Below the pieces are notes generated by a model, which searched no databases, was not told where the DNA came from, and saw only the letters and a list, made by a program, of their open reading frames with translations. The position numbers were made by a program, and so were the translations under genes. Shown piece after piece: positions 17,258-26,890 of a stretch of 50,109 nucleotides of DNA. Within the stretch, counting starts at the first letter, position 1. Every line of letters begins with the position of its first letter. Origin of the DNA: Nonomuraea zeae (GTDB taxonomy: Bacteria > Actinomycetota > Actinomycetes > Streptosporangiales > Streptosporangiaceae); the NCBI RefSeq assembly GCF_005889725.1, contig NZ_VCKX01000059.1, positions 1 to 50,109 of the forward strand. Reading direction: 5' to 3'.

Positions 17258-18001
17258 TCACAGTCCAAGCGAGCTTACGACCGCTCTTTCGTCGACGACA
17301 CGCAGCAGCGGGTCGCCGAGCAGGCGTCTGGCCAGGTCATAGGGTGCGACGACCAGGGTGGCCCGGCGCTCCTGGGCCAGCACCCGGCAGCCCACCAGGC
17401 TCGGCTCGTGGGCGACCACGACGTGGGCGCCGGACATCATGGCCAGGTCGATCACCCGCAGCCCCCTGAACGACTCGCTGACCGCGTTGATCACGACGTC
17501 GTCCTTGCCGATGACCAGCCGGGCGGCCAGCCTGCGCAGGTCGCCGGCCAGCTCGTCGTGGCCGAACATGCGCTCGCCACCGACGACCACCGCCGGGCCC
17601 GCGAGCGGGCCGAACTCCAGGCCGCGCTCGCCCACCAGCTCGCCGAACGGCTTGGCGCCGGCCACCGGCTGGAAGGAGAAGACCTGCTCCACCCGAGCCG
17701 TGCCGGGGTCGTAGTGCGCCTGGGTGATCATCATGCGGGCGGCGCCGCACGAGCCGAGCACGGAGACCCCGCCGGCCCAGGCCACGGAGTGGATCGCGAC
17801 CGGCAGCGTCGCGCCGAGCGGGACGTCGACGAGCACGTGGTCGCCGTAACGCAGACCCAGACGGCGCAGACCCGCCGCGGCGCGCGTGACGCGCCGGATG
17901 AAGGCCGCGTACGACAACACCTCGCCGGTCCTGACGTCGCTCACAGCCGGTTGGTCGCCCTGAATCGGTGCTGCGGCCATAACCAGCTCTGTCCAGGTCA
18001 T
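17258..18001 (-). CDS. Truncated ANL (AMP-binding-like) protein, copy 2
   Basis: A 247-aa protein matching the N-terminal part of ANL-superfamily enzymes: LSYAAFIRRVTRAAAGLRRL, GLRYGDHVLVDVPLGATLPV, AWAGGVSVLGSCGAARMMIT, later HDELAGDLRRLAARLVIGKD and MMSGAHVVVAHEPSL. Where active enzymes carry the S-S/T-G-T-T-G-x-P-K ATP loop it reads PAVVVGGERMFGHDEL, so the loop is missing. The protein stops before the adenylate-binding core and the mobile C-terminal domain. Its length is roughly half of a full enzyme. It is therefore unlikely to make acyl-adenylates and may bind an acyl or nucleotide ligand for the STAND regulator 52 bases downstream (inference). ATG 18001 lies six bases after TAGATT. It is more complete than copy 1. 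Confidence 0.8.
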   Translation of the reverse strand: MTWTELVMAAAPIQGDQPAVSDVRTGEVLSYAAFIRRVTRAAAGLRRLGLRYGDHVLVDVPLGATLPVAIHSVAWAGGVSVLGSCGAARMMITQAHYDPGTARVEQVFSFQPVAGAKPFGELVGERGLEFGPLAGPAVVVGGERMFGHDELAGDLRRLAARLVIGKDDVVINAVSESFRGLRVIDLAMMSGAHVVVAHEPSLVGCRVLAQERRATLVVAPYDLARRLLGDPLLRVVDERAVVSSLGL

Positions 18002-18007
18002 GCCGCC

Positions 18008-18050
18008 AATCTAGGTATCGCCGCCGCGATTGCCATGCGCACAATTGTGC
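18008..18050 (-). promoter_or_regulatory. Promoter of ANL copy 2 with 12-bp perfect palindrome
   Basis: TAGATT (minus strand, 18008-18013) lies six bases before ATG 18001, with a weak -35-like TGGCAA (18030-18035) 16 bp upstream. Further upstream is GCACAATTGTGC (18039-18050), a perfect palindrome in otherwise GC-rich DNA, about 90 bases before the plus-strand tetR start. It could bind the LuxR-type regulator, the TetR regulator, or both. No copy of it was found before ANL copy 1. Confidence 0.5.
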
Positions 18051-18140
18051 AACCGCCTATGTAGCTGCCCCGGCCCGGCGTCCGCGCGCGGCCCGCCCTG
18101 GCCGGGCCCCGGCGCGGACGCGGCCCCGTACGCTTGATCC

Positions 18141-18698
18141 ATGCGGGACGACTCCCTCGATCGCATCCTCGACGCCGCCTACGCCGGGATGCTGGAGCAG
18201 GGCCTGCGCCGGCTGACCATGGACGACGTCGCCAGGCGTGCCGGGCTGGCCCGCGTCACCGTCTACCGGCGCTTCGCGCGCAAGGGCGATCTGATCCAGG
18301 CGGTGATCCTGCGCGAGCTGAAGCGGTTCCTGAAGGCGTTCGAGCAGGCCCTGGCGCCGCTGCCGACGCCGGCGGACCAGGTGACGGAGGGGTTCGCGAT
18401 CACGTTGCGTCTCGTGCGCGGCCATCCCCTGCTGAGCGGCCTGCTGGCCAACGAGCCCGAGACGATCCTGCCGCAGCTCACGCTGGAGGCGGGGCCGTAC
18501 CTCGCGGTGGCCAGGGAGCAGCTGGCCGAGCATCTCGACACTCCCGACGCGGAGGCGGTGGCGGAGATGTTCATCCGCATCGCGCTGTCTTTCGTCCTCA
18601 TTCCGGACAGCGCGATCCCCTTGGGCAACGACGACGACGCCCGCTCTTACGCCCGCCGTCACCTCGTCCCGCTCTTGCCATCAGAGGGGATCAACTAG
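18141..18698 (+). CDS. TetR-family transcriptional regulator
   Basis: A 185-aa TetR protein: N-terminal helix-turn-helix RLTMDDVARRAGLARVTVYR (about residues 24-43) and a helical C-terminal domain typical of TetR regulators with unknown ligands. It is divergent from ANL copy 2 and a perfect palindrome lies between them. typA follows 57 bases downstream on the same strand; a TATAAG at 18702-18707 just after the tetR stop could be part of a separate typA promoter. The target is not known. Confidence 0.92.
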   Translation: MRDDSLDRILDAAYAGMLEQGLRRLTMDDVARRAGLARVTVYRRFARKGDLIQAVILRELKRFLKAFEQALAPLPTPADQVTEGFAITLRLVRGHPLLSGLLANEPETILPQLTLEAGPYLAVAREQLAEHLDTPDAEAVAEMFIRIALSFVLIPDSAIPLGNDDDARSYARRHLVPLLPSEGIN

Positions 18699-18755
18699 AC
18701 TTATAAGGTCGCGACTTCGCGCGGCCGCCCCCACGACACAGAGCGAGACGTCATC

Positions 18756-20606
<1,851 letters not shown>

Positions 20607-20619
20607 GCCGAGGATTCTG

Positions 20620-20663
20620 ACAAGCCGCGCTTTGCTCGCTTTTATGCGAACAAAGCGCGGCTT
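20620..20663 (+). terminator. Terminator hairpin after typA
   Basis: AAGCCGCGCTTTG (starting 20620) pairs perfectly with CAAAGCGCGGCTT (ending 20663). The loop is itself AT-rich and contains a short GCGA/TCGC complement. The 13-bp stem sits 14 bases after the typA stop. A true U-tract is absent, but such stems are usual actinomycete terminators. Confidence 0.75.
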
Positions 20664-20821
20664 CCTGGTAAGTATCGGCAGTAAGAGTCCCGGCTCCGCC
20701 ACGTGCGATGGATGGGCGCTCCCGGGTCCTGCCGTAAAGAAAAGTTGTTATGGGAGCAGCTGTAATCACACCGTGACCCGATGAGATAGAACATCCGGCC
20801 TTGCCGGAGAATCATCCATTT

Positions 20822-23350
20822 GTGGGAAAGCTCCGGATCGCAATCGCGTTCGGGCTGGCTCTGGTGTCTTTCGGGGCGATCGTTTGGTGCACCGTCGCAG
20901 CCAGACCGGTAGCGGGCCCTGCCCCGCCCAGAGGAATCACGGCGCCCAACCCGTGGGCGGCCGCCGCCGGCCGCGCCGACCCCGTCGCCCGCTGGGCCCG
21001 CGAGGCCACCACGGAGGTGATGGTCACCAGGGCGAGTGAGCGGGATCTGGCGGCCGTGCCCCAGGGACGGCTCGATCCGCGCCAGCGCCAGGTCAAGGTG
21101 ACCGTCTTCCACTGGCTCAAGCTGACCCCCGAGGATCCCCTCATCGGGGCGTTGCGCCAGGGCGGCGGGTTCCCGCATTCGCTCGCGCAGGCCGTCGACT
21201 CCGTGTTCGGCGCGATCAAGGTGGACGGCCCCGCGCTGGGACCCACGACCCGCCTGGCCCCGGCCCTCGTCTCGGACGCCGGGCACACCACGGCCAAGTT
21301 CACGGTGACGCTGCTGCGGCAGGTCAAGATGGACGAGCTGCTCAAGCTGGACTTCGGCCCGCCCACCGCCGCCGACCCGCTCATCGTGCCCGACCGGTCG
21401 ATCGCGGTGCTGCCCGGCGAGTGGACGGTGCTGCGGCTCGAAGGGATCACACCGGACAGGGAGCTGGCCGAGCGGCTGGAGTTCGCCGTCGGGGGCTACC
21501 CGGTGAGCATGACCCTGGCGCCGGATTCGTACGGGTTCGCCGACGTGGTCGAGGCGGACGACTTCTCGTGGGCCACCGCGCTCGGCGTCCTCACCGCGCT
21601 CGCGCTGCTCGCCTACCTGCTGCGCTCGCTCGGCAAGGGATGGTGGCAGCGGCCGCCCAACAGGGAGCTGGTGATCGGGCTCGCGCTGGCCGCGCCCACC
21701 CTGCTGATCCCGCTGGTCGCGAAGGACTGGGTGGCGGTGACGTACGTGGTGCTGTTCGTCGCGGTGCCGGCGCTCACGCTGCGGCACGCCGGGCGGGTGC
21801 TGCCGACCAGCCCGCCGTGGACGACCCGTGACCTGCTGGTCGTGACCGGTCTGGGGGTCGTGGTCGGCCTCGGCATGCTGAGCTGGTCGTGGCTGCACGG
21901 GCAGCTGTCGGGGCAGGCCCTGCTCGCCGGCGGCGCGGTGGCCGCGGTCGCGGCGGCCGGGTCCGCGATCGCGTTCAGCGTGGACCTGGGCGTCCGGGCG
22001 GTGATCGTACGCCTGTCCGTGCTGTCGGCCGAGGCCGCGATCGGGCTGCTGGCGCTGGCGCTGTGGCTGCGGGCGCTGCTGACGGGGGTGTACCCGCCCG
22101 ACAGCATCCGGCTGGTCCTGGCGCTGGGCTGGGCCGTGATCCCGATCGCCGCGGTGGCCGTGGCGACCAAGCAGTGGCAGCGCTCCGCCGTGGTGGCGGC
22201 CGTGCTCGTCAGCCTGCTCGTGCAGGGCTGGCCGACCGAGTGGCTGGACTCCGGGTCGTGGAGCCTGGCGGTGAGCCGGCCGGAGCCCATGATCGGCAAC
22301 CTCGTGCTCGATCCGATCGTGCGCGGGGTGCTCGGGCTGTTGCTGATGGGATTCGTGATGCTGGTGCTGCGGCTGAGGCGGCTGGGCGGCCGGCTCGCGG
22401 CCATCGACAACCCGGTCGTCGAGTCCACCATGATCACCGTGCTGATGGTGCTCTACATCACACCCGGCGGCAGCACCACGCTGGCCGACATCGACGTGCC
22501 GCTGCCGCTGCTGGCGATCACGTCCCTGGTGGCCTGGGCCACGGCCAGGTGGCTGCTCACCGGCCCGCGTCCGGCCATCGCCGAGCCGGCCACGTACGAG
22601 GAGCACCGGCGGCTCGTCCGGGCCGCCCTGCACAAGCGGCTGCTGCTGGTCTCCGAACAGGAGCTCTACCGCATCGGGCGGAACAGGATCGGCGCGGGCG
22701 ACATGTCGATGGCCGACTTCGACGAGCGACGGCAGACGCTGGAGGCGGCGCTGCGCGAGCACGGGCGGCATCCGGAGACGGCGTTCGCCACGGCCGCCGG
22801 GTGCACGCCGTGGCACAACGGCGTGGCCGCCTTCACCGTCAGCCTGCTGCTGAGCCTGCCCTTCGCGCTCGTGTACGGCTGGCCCGAAGGCGTGGACCTG
22901 ACCAGCTTCGTCTTCGACGGGCGCTACCTGGTCACGCTTCCGGCCTTCGGCTTCCTGTTCGGCTACTTCTATCCGCGCGTGCGCGGCACCCAGCCGATGA
23001 CCAAGGCCCTGCACCTGACGGCGGCGGCGCTGCTGACCGAGCTGTCCGGCTATCTCTCCACGCTGGTCGAACCGGACATCGGGCCGTTCGACAAGGCGCA
23101 GGTGGTGGGCATCGTGGTGGGTCAGGTGATGATGGTCTGCGTCGGGCTCGGGTTGTTCTGGGAGTGGCGCATCATGCACCTGGCCGGGGAGCCCTGGGCG
23201 CGGGTGCGTACGCTGCGCAGCGTACGCAGCCTGGCGGCGCCGGCGCTGGCCATCGTCCTGGCCGCGGGCACGACGGCGGCGACGTCGGCGGCCGGGCAGA
23301 CGGTGGACCGCATACTCAAGGGCGACCAGGTCAGCACCGCCCCGAAGTGA
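20822..23350 (+). CDS. Large multi-spanning membrane protein of unknown function
   Basis: An 842-aa integral membrane protein that I do not recognise. The GTG at 20822 is preferred: CGGAGA lies about ten bases upstream and the protein then opens with a membrane helix (LRIAIAFGLALVSFGAIVWC). A TTG at 20801 is the alternative. Residues about 35-260 form an extracytoplasmic domain without cysteines. At least eight hydrophobic segments follow (for example VLTALALLAYLL, LVIGLALAAPTLLIPLV, VVVGLGMLSWSWL, AIGLLALALWLRALL). A cytoplasmic charged region comes next (about 600-660, YEEHRRLVRAAL through FDERRQTLEAALREHGR), then three to four more helices. It may be a sensor or transporter-like protein; no catalytic motif is visible. 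In-frame repeats follow its stop codon. Confidence 0.75.
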   Translation: MGKLRIAIAFGLALVSFGAIVWCTVAARPVAGPAPPRGITAPNPWAAAAGRADPVARWAREATTEVMVTRASERDLAAVPQGRLDPRQRQVKVTVFHWLKLTPEDPLIGALRQGGGFPHSLAQAVDSVFGAIKVDGPALGPTTRLAPALVSDAGHTTAKFTVTLLRQVKMDELLKLDFGPPTAADPLIVPDRSIAVLPGEWTVLRLEGITPDRELAERLEFAVGGYPVSMTLAPDSYGFADVVEADDFSWATALGVLTALALLAYLLRSLGKGWWQRPPNRELVIGLALAAPTLLIPLVAKDWVAVTYVVLFVAVPALTLRHAGRVLPTSPPWTTRDLLVVTGLGVVVGLGMLSWSWLHGQLSGQALLAGGAVAAVAAAGSAIAFSVDLGVRAVIVRLSVLSAEAAIGLLALALWLRALLTGVYPPDSIRLVLALGWAVIPIAAVAVATKQWQRSAVVAAVLVSLLVQGWPTEWLDSGSWSLAVSRPEPMIGNLVLDPIVRGVLGLLLMGFVMLVLRLRRLGGRLAAIDNPVVESTMITVLMVLYITPGGSTTLADIDVPLPLLAITSLVAWATARWLLTGPRPAIAEPATYEEHRRLVRAALHKRLLLVSEQELYRIGRNRIGAGDMSMADFDERRQTLEAALREHGRHPETAFATAAGCTPWHNGVAAFTVSLLLSLPFALVYGWPEGVDLTSFVFDGRYLVTLPAFGFLFGYFYPRVRGTQPMTKALHLTAAALLTELSGYLSTLVEPDIGPFDKAQVVGIVVGQVMMVCVGLGLFWEWRIMHLAGEPWARVRTLRSVRSLAAPALAIVLAAGTTAATSAAGQTVDRILKGDQVSTAPK

Positions 23351-23416
23351 CCCGCGAGCCCACTCCCCAGCACCCCGGAGTGACCCGCAGACCCTTTGAG
23401 CAGCACCACGAAGTGA
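23333..23416 (+). repeat. In-frame 33-bp tandem repeats, each ending in TGA
   Basis: After the codons S-T-A-P-K-TGA that end the membrane protein, two 33-bp units continue in the same frame: PASPLPSTPE-TGA (23351-23383) and PADPLSSTTK-TGA (23384-23416). Units differ partly at synonymous positions (GCG/GCA, CCA/CCT, CTC/TTG). Each TGA is followed by C. Repeats of this kind may be old C-terminal tail duplications. Confidence 0.75.
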
Positions 23417-23428
23417 CCGCGGTCCCGG

Positions 23429-24079
23429 TCAGCGGCGCGGGAGCTCGCTGCCCCGCACGTGGGCGCAGAGCCACTCGACCAGCGGCCCGCAGGCCCGCCA
23501 CGTCTGCGCCACGCGCTCGCGCACCACCTGCGTGTGCACCCACGGCTCGGGCTCGAAGCTCACCCCCGCGTAGAGCGACTTGTGGCGCAGCAGCTCGATC
23601 CGCGGATGGTCCTCGGTGAACCCCCTGGGCTTGGTCTTGAGCCGCTCGCCGTAGAGCGCGTATCCGGCCGCCGTCAGCGCGTCCGTGATCGACTCCAGCG
23701 CCTTGCCCGAGAGGTCCTCGTCCACGGCCGCGCGGAAGCGGGCGACCTGGTCGGACGCCTGCGTGTAGATCCCGCCCGCGATGAACAGCCCCGCGGCGCT
23801 GACCTCCACGTAGAGCCCGATCCCCGGCAACAAGTCGATAAAAGCCCCTTGATGGGTCTTATAAGGCGTCTTGTCCTTGGAAAAGCGGACATCCCGATAC
23901 GGCCGGAAGAGCTGGGCCGCCCCGAACTCCGCCGCCAGCTCGTCGGTGAGCGCGAGCATGGGCTCGCGCACCGCCTCTTCGTAGAGCTGCTTGTGCCGGG
24001 TGAAGTAGGTCTTGGAGTTGTCCGCCTCAAGCCCCTCGTAATAGAGGAACGCCTCGTCGGGAAAGCCGGTGAAACCCAT
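23429..24079 (-). CDS. DUF2461 family protein
   Basis: A 216-aa cytosolic protein of the DUF2461 (TIGR02453-type) family, whose function is not established. The family signature FRPYRDVRFSKDKTPYKTH is intact near residues 58-76, and the N-terminal FLYYEGLEADNSKTYFTRHK is also typical. Length is normal. It stands alone, converging with the membrane-protein gene, whose TGA repeats end only 13 bases from its stop. Confidence 0.92.
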   Translation of the reverse strand: MGFTGFPDEAFLYYEGLEADNSKTYFTRHKQLYEEAVREPMLALTDELAAEFGAAQLFRPYRDVRFSKDKTPYKTHQGAFIDLLPGIGLYVEVSAAGLFIAGGIYTQASDQVARFRAAVDEDLSGKALESITDALTAAGYALYGERLKTKPRGFTEDHPRIELLRHKSLYAGVSFEPEPWVHTQVVRERVAQTWRACGPLVEWLCAHVRGSELPRR

Positions 24080-24123
24080 GTGTCAAGGGTCCCACGCGGC
24101 ACCGGCAACCGGCGCGGCGACCG

Positions 24124-24915
24124 TCACCGCTCCGTGTACGTACGCCCGGGCGCGGGCGTCTTGCCGTACAGCTCCGAGACCGTGACGAACGTGAAGCCCT
24201 TCTTGCCCAGCGTGTCCAGCATCGACGGCACGGCGTCCACGGTGGTGCGGTGGATGTCGTGCAGCAGGACGATCGAGCCGGGCTTGGCCGCGCCGGCCCG
24301 CTTGGCCACGGTCTTGGAGACCCGGTCGCGCCAGTCGAGGGTGTCCACGTTCCAGAGGATCTGGGCCAGCCCCTCGCGCCGCGTCTCGGCCGCCACCTCG
24401 TCGTCGGTGGACCCGTACGGCGGCCGCATCACCCGCATCCGCACCCCGGTCAGCCTCTGCACGATGTTCTCGGTGTGCTTGAGCTGATGCCTGAGCTCCT
24501 CGTGAGACAGCCCGGCCAGGGCGGGATGGCTCCAGGAGTGGTTGCCGATCTCGTGACCGTCGTTCACGATGCGGCGGACCGTGTGGCCGCCCTTGTCCGC
24601 GGCCACCATCTGCCCGATGACGAAGAACGTGGCCCGGACGTCACGCCTGCTCAGCTCGTCGAGCAGCTTGCCGGTGTACTCGCCGGGCCCGTCGTCGAAC
24701 GTCAGCGCCACGCACTTGATCCGGGCGCAGTCGAACTTGCGGCTGCGCGGCCACCCGGACTGCATCGACACCAGCCACTTGGCCAGGACGACGGGATCGA
24801 CGACGGCCGGCCTGATGGGCACGACCGGGGCCCTGACCTGCTCACGGTGCGGCACCGACTTGGTGACGCAGCCGACCAGGGCGAGCAGGGCCAGCGGCAA
24901 AGCCCATACGCGCAT
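24124..24915 (-). CDS. Lipoprotein polysaccharide deacetylase (NodB domain)
   Basis: A 263-aa exported enzyme. Residues 1-16 form a lipoprotein signal peptide with lipobox LVGC (Cys16). The NodB domain (about 65-245) has the metal triad Asp75 (TFDDGP, 72-77) with His126 and His130 (HEIGNHSWSH), followed by RPPYGS, NVDTLDW and the catalytic-base motif VLLHDIH. It is expected to remove acetyl groups from peptidoglycan or another N-acetylated glycan outside the membrane. GGGGGG lies four bases before ATG 24915. A small hypothetical gene ends 30 bases upstream on the same strand, across a CCGCATGCGG palindrome. Confidence 0.93.
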   Translation of the reverse strand: MRVWALPLALLALVGCVTKSVPHREQVRAPVVPIRPAVVDPVVLAKWLVSMQSGWPRSRKFDCARIKCVALTFDDGPGEYTGKLLDELSRRDVRATFFVIGQMVAADKGGHTVRRIVNDGHEIGNHSWSHPALAGLSHEELRHQLKHTENIVQRLTGVRMRVMRPPYGSTDDEVAAETRREGLAQILWNVDTLDWRDRVSKTVAKRAGAAKPGSIVLLHDIHRTTVDAVPSMLDTLGKKGFTFVTVSELYGKTPAPGRTYTER

Positions 24916-24945
24916 ATTTCCCCCCGAAACGCCGCATGCGGGGGC

Positions 24946-25251
24946 CTACGGATAGTCCTGGACCGGTCTCCCCCGCAGTTCCCTGGCCAGGTCGTCCCAC
25001 CAGAGTGGGATATCCGCCTGCAATTCCTTGTAGCGGCGCGCCACGCGCATGGCACATCCGACCGGATCCGTACCCAGATGCCGACGTTTCACCGGGCCTT
25101 CCTGCCAGCGGTAAAACCCGTCTCTATACCGAACGACCAGACCTATCCACACGGAGATGGTCGCGTCGTCGCCTATTTCGTACGCACTGGTGACGCCCAG
25201 ACCATGAAGCTCCGTATGGAGCTTCTCCGTCGCCGCTCGGGCCTCACTCAC
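24946..25251 (-). CDS. Small hypothetical protein
   Basis: A 101-aa soluble protein, not recognised. GTG 25251 is chosen because GGGGG lies six bases upstream; the frame is open further upstream but lacks a better start. It is rich in aromatic and charged residues in its middle (TISVWIGLVVRYRDGFYRWQ) and has a helical C-terminus (ARRYKELQADIPLWWDDLAR), with no signal peptide or membrane helix. The mix of beta-strand-like and helical segments suggests a small folded domain. It lies on the same strand upstream of the deacetylase. Confidence 0.65.
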   Translation of the reverse strand: MSEARAATEKLHTELHGLGVTSAYEIGDDATISVWIGLVVRYRDGFYRWQEGPVKRRHLGTDPVGCAMRVARRYKELQADIPLWWDDLARELRGRPVQDYP

Positions 25252-25383
25252 ACGCCACCCCCCGGCCGGTGCGCACGCCGACGTTTCGCCGTACACCTGG
25301 GATGTACCCAACAACGGGCATCAGCCGTCCAAGACATGGAGTAATCATTGAACTCCGAGGAGTGATCAGGAGGGTGTTCGGCG

Positions 25384-25959
25384 TTATTGGTCATGCGCCT
25401 CACGCGGCTCCGCGACCACCATCACGAACCGCAGCTCCGACTTGCCCCTGTTCGCGTAGCGATGCGGGCGATCGGCGGTGAAGAGCACGGCGTCGTCCTT
25501 GCCGACCACGTGACTCCTGCCATAGACGGTCAGGGTCAGCTCGCCGTCGAGCACGGTCAGCATCTCGCGGGTGCCCGGAGGGTGGGCGTCGCCGTCGTGG
25601 TGCTCGCCGGGCGCCATCCGCCAGTCCCACAGCTCCAGGATCATCGGGACGTCCGCGCCGACCAGCAGCCGCGCGTGCACCTCTCCCTGGCTGAACGTGA
25701 CCACGTCGGCCTTGTCCACGATCCGGACGACCGGAACGTCGGCGACCTCGACCAGCCTGGCCACGGTCACGCCCAATGCGGAGGCGATCCTGGTCAGGGT
25801 GGAGACGCTCGGGTTGGTCCGGCCCTGCTCCACCTGGACGAGCATGCCCCTGCTCACGCCCGACCTGGCGGCCAGCGCGTCGAGCGTCAGACCACGATGC
25901 GCGCGCTGCGCGCGCACGTTGTTCGCGATGGCCTGGTTGATGAGGTCCGGATCTTCCAT
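25384..25959 (-). CDS. XRE-cupin transcriptional regulator
   Basis: A 191-aa two-domain regulator. Residues about 10-65 form an XRE helix-turn-helix (GLTLDALAARSGVSRGMLVQ, then GRTNPSVSTLTRIASALGV). Residues about 110-185 form a small cupin barrel (DGDAHPPGTREMLTVLDGEL, later ADRPHRYAN) that usually binds a small ligand or metal. The ATG at 25959 follows the family N-terminus. It is divergent from an EamA-type exporter, and the gap contains direct and inverted repeats, so it probably controls that exporter and itself. Confidence 0.92.
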   Translation of the reverse strand: MEDPDLINQAIANNVRAQRAHRGLTLDALAARSGVSRGMLVQVEQGRTNPSVSTLTRIASALGVTVARLVEVADVPVVRIVDKADVVTFSQGEVHARLLVGADVPMILELWDWRMAPGEHHDGDAHPPGTREMLTVLDGELTLTVYGRSHVVGKDDAVLFTADRPHRYANRGKSELRFVMVVAEPREAHDQ

Positions 25960-25964
25960 GCAGT

Positions 25965-26035
25965 GCAGTTTAGTGAAACCGATTTGCAGTCTATTGCACC
26001 TAATGTGTTGTACTACCGGTGCAACCTGTTGAACC
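25965..26035. promoter_or_regulatory. Operator cluster between the XRE-cupin and EamA genes
   Basis: The gap holds two direct repeats, GCAGTTTAGTG (25965-25975) and GCAGTCTATTG (25986-25996), 21 bp apart, which is two helical turns. It also holds TTGCACC (25994-26000) facing GGTGCAA (26018-26024), and GGTGCAAC-CT-GTTGAACC (26018-26035), an 18-bp inverted repeat with one mismatch per arm. AT content is higher than around it. Regulator binding is inferred. Confidence 0.5.
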
Positions 26036-26050
26036 ATGAGGGAGGGAAAC

Positions 26051-26890
26051 GTGACAGTGATCCTGGCCACCGCCTGCGCGGTGGTGTACGGCACCGCAGA
26101 CTTCTTCGGCGGCCTGGCCACCCGGCGATCCCAGGTGTTCTCGGTCGTCGTGCTGTCGCAGATCGCCGGGCTGGTCCTGATCCTCGGCCTGCTGCCGCTG
26201 CTGCCCGGCACGTTCGGAGCACCCGCGCTGACCTGGGGGCTGGCGTCCGGGCTGGCGGGGGCCGCCGGGCTCGTGCTGTTCTACCGGGCCCTCGCCATGG
26301 GCGTCATGTCGGTGGTGGCCCCCACGACCGCGGTCACCTCGGCGGCGCTGCCGGTGACGTTCGGGCTGGCGACGGGCGAGCGGCCCGCGGTCTGGGCGCT
26401 GGTGGGCGTGGCGCTGGCGCTGGGCGCGGTGCTCCTGGTCAGCCAGGAGGGCTCGGGGGGCCGGCGCGCCTCGCTGTCCTCGGTGCTGGCCGCGCTGGCG
26501 GCGGGAGCCGGGTTCGGCGGCTTCTTCATCCTGCTGTCCATGGCCCCGCACGAGGCCGGCCTGTGGCCGCTGGTGGGCGCCCGGCTGTCGTCGATCTCGC
26601 TGGTGGCCCTGCTCGCCGTGCTCGCCAGGCGCGCGCTCAAGCCCGGGCCCGGCTCGCTGCACATCATCGTGGCCGCCGGCGTGCTCGACATGGCGGCGAA
26701 CGTCCTCTACCTGCTCGCCCAGCAGGACGGGCTGCTCAGCCTGGTGGCCGTGCTGGTCTCGCTCTATCCCGCCAGCACCCTGCTGCTGGCCAGGCAGGTG
26801 CTGGGCGAGCGGCTGCGGGCGGTCCAGGTGGCCGGTGTGGCCTGCGCGCTCGTGGCGGTGGCCCTGATAGCCGTTGCGCAGCACCACTAG
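26051..26890 (+). CDS. EamA/DMT-family exporter
   Basis: A 279-aa membrane protein with two EamA repeats and about ten transmembrane helices, the arrangement of the drug/metabolite transporter superfamily. N-terminal VILATACAVVYGTADFFGGL and C-terminal ASTLLLARQVLGERLRAVQV are typical of its two halves. GTG 26051 follows GGAGGG at a four-base spacing; an ATG at 26036 sits on the ribosome site and is less likely. The substrate is unknown: an amino acid, a small metabolite or a drug. It is divergent from the XRE-cupin regulator. Confidence 0.92.
   Translation: MTVILATACAVVYGTADFFGGLATRRSQVFSVVVLSQIAGLVLILGLLPLLPGTFGAPALTWGLASGLAGAAGLVLFYRALAMGVMSVVAPTTAVTSAALPVTFGLATGERPAVWALVGVALALGAVLLVSQEGSGGRRASLSSVLAALAAGAGFGGFFILLSMAPHEAGLWPLVGARLSSISLVALLAVLARRALKPGPGSLHIIVAAGVLDMAANVLYLLAQQDGLLSLVAVLVSLYPASTLLLARQVLGERLRAVQVAGVACALVAVALIAVAQHH

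Noticed and set aside
17206..17268. TTG 17268 as the start of STAND-LuxR copy 2
   Set aside because: It would overlap the ANL gene end, has no ribosome site, and gives an N-terminus longer than that of copy 1; ATG 17205 aligns exactly with copy 1.
12985..17469. Long open frames on the plus strand across the two STAND-LuxR genes
   Set aside because: They are antisense shadows rich in Arg, Gln and Gly; the minus-strand frames carry intact ATPase and LuxR domains.
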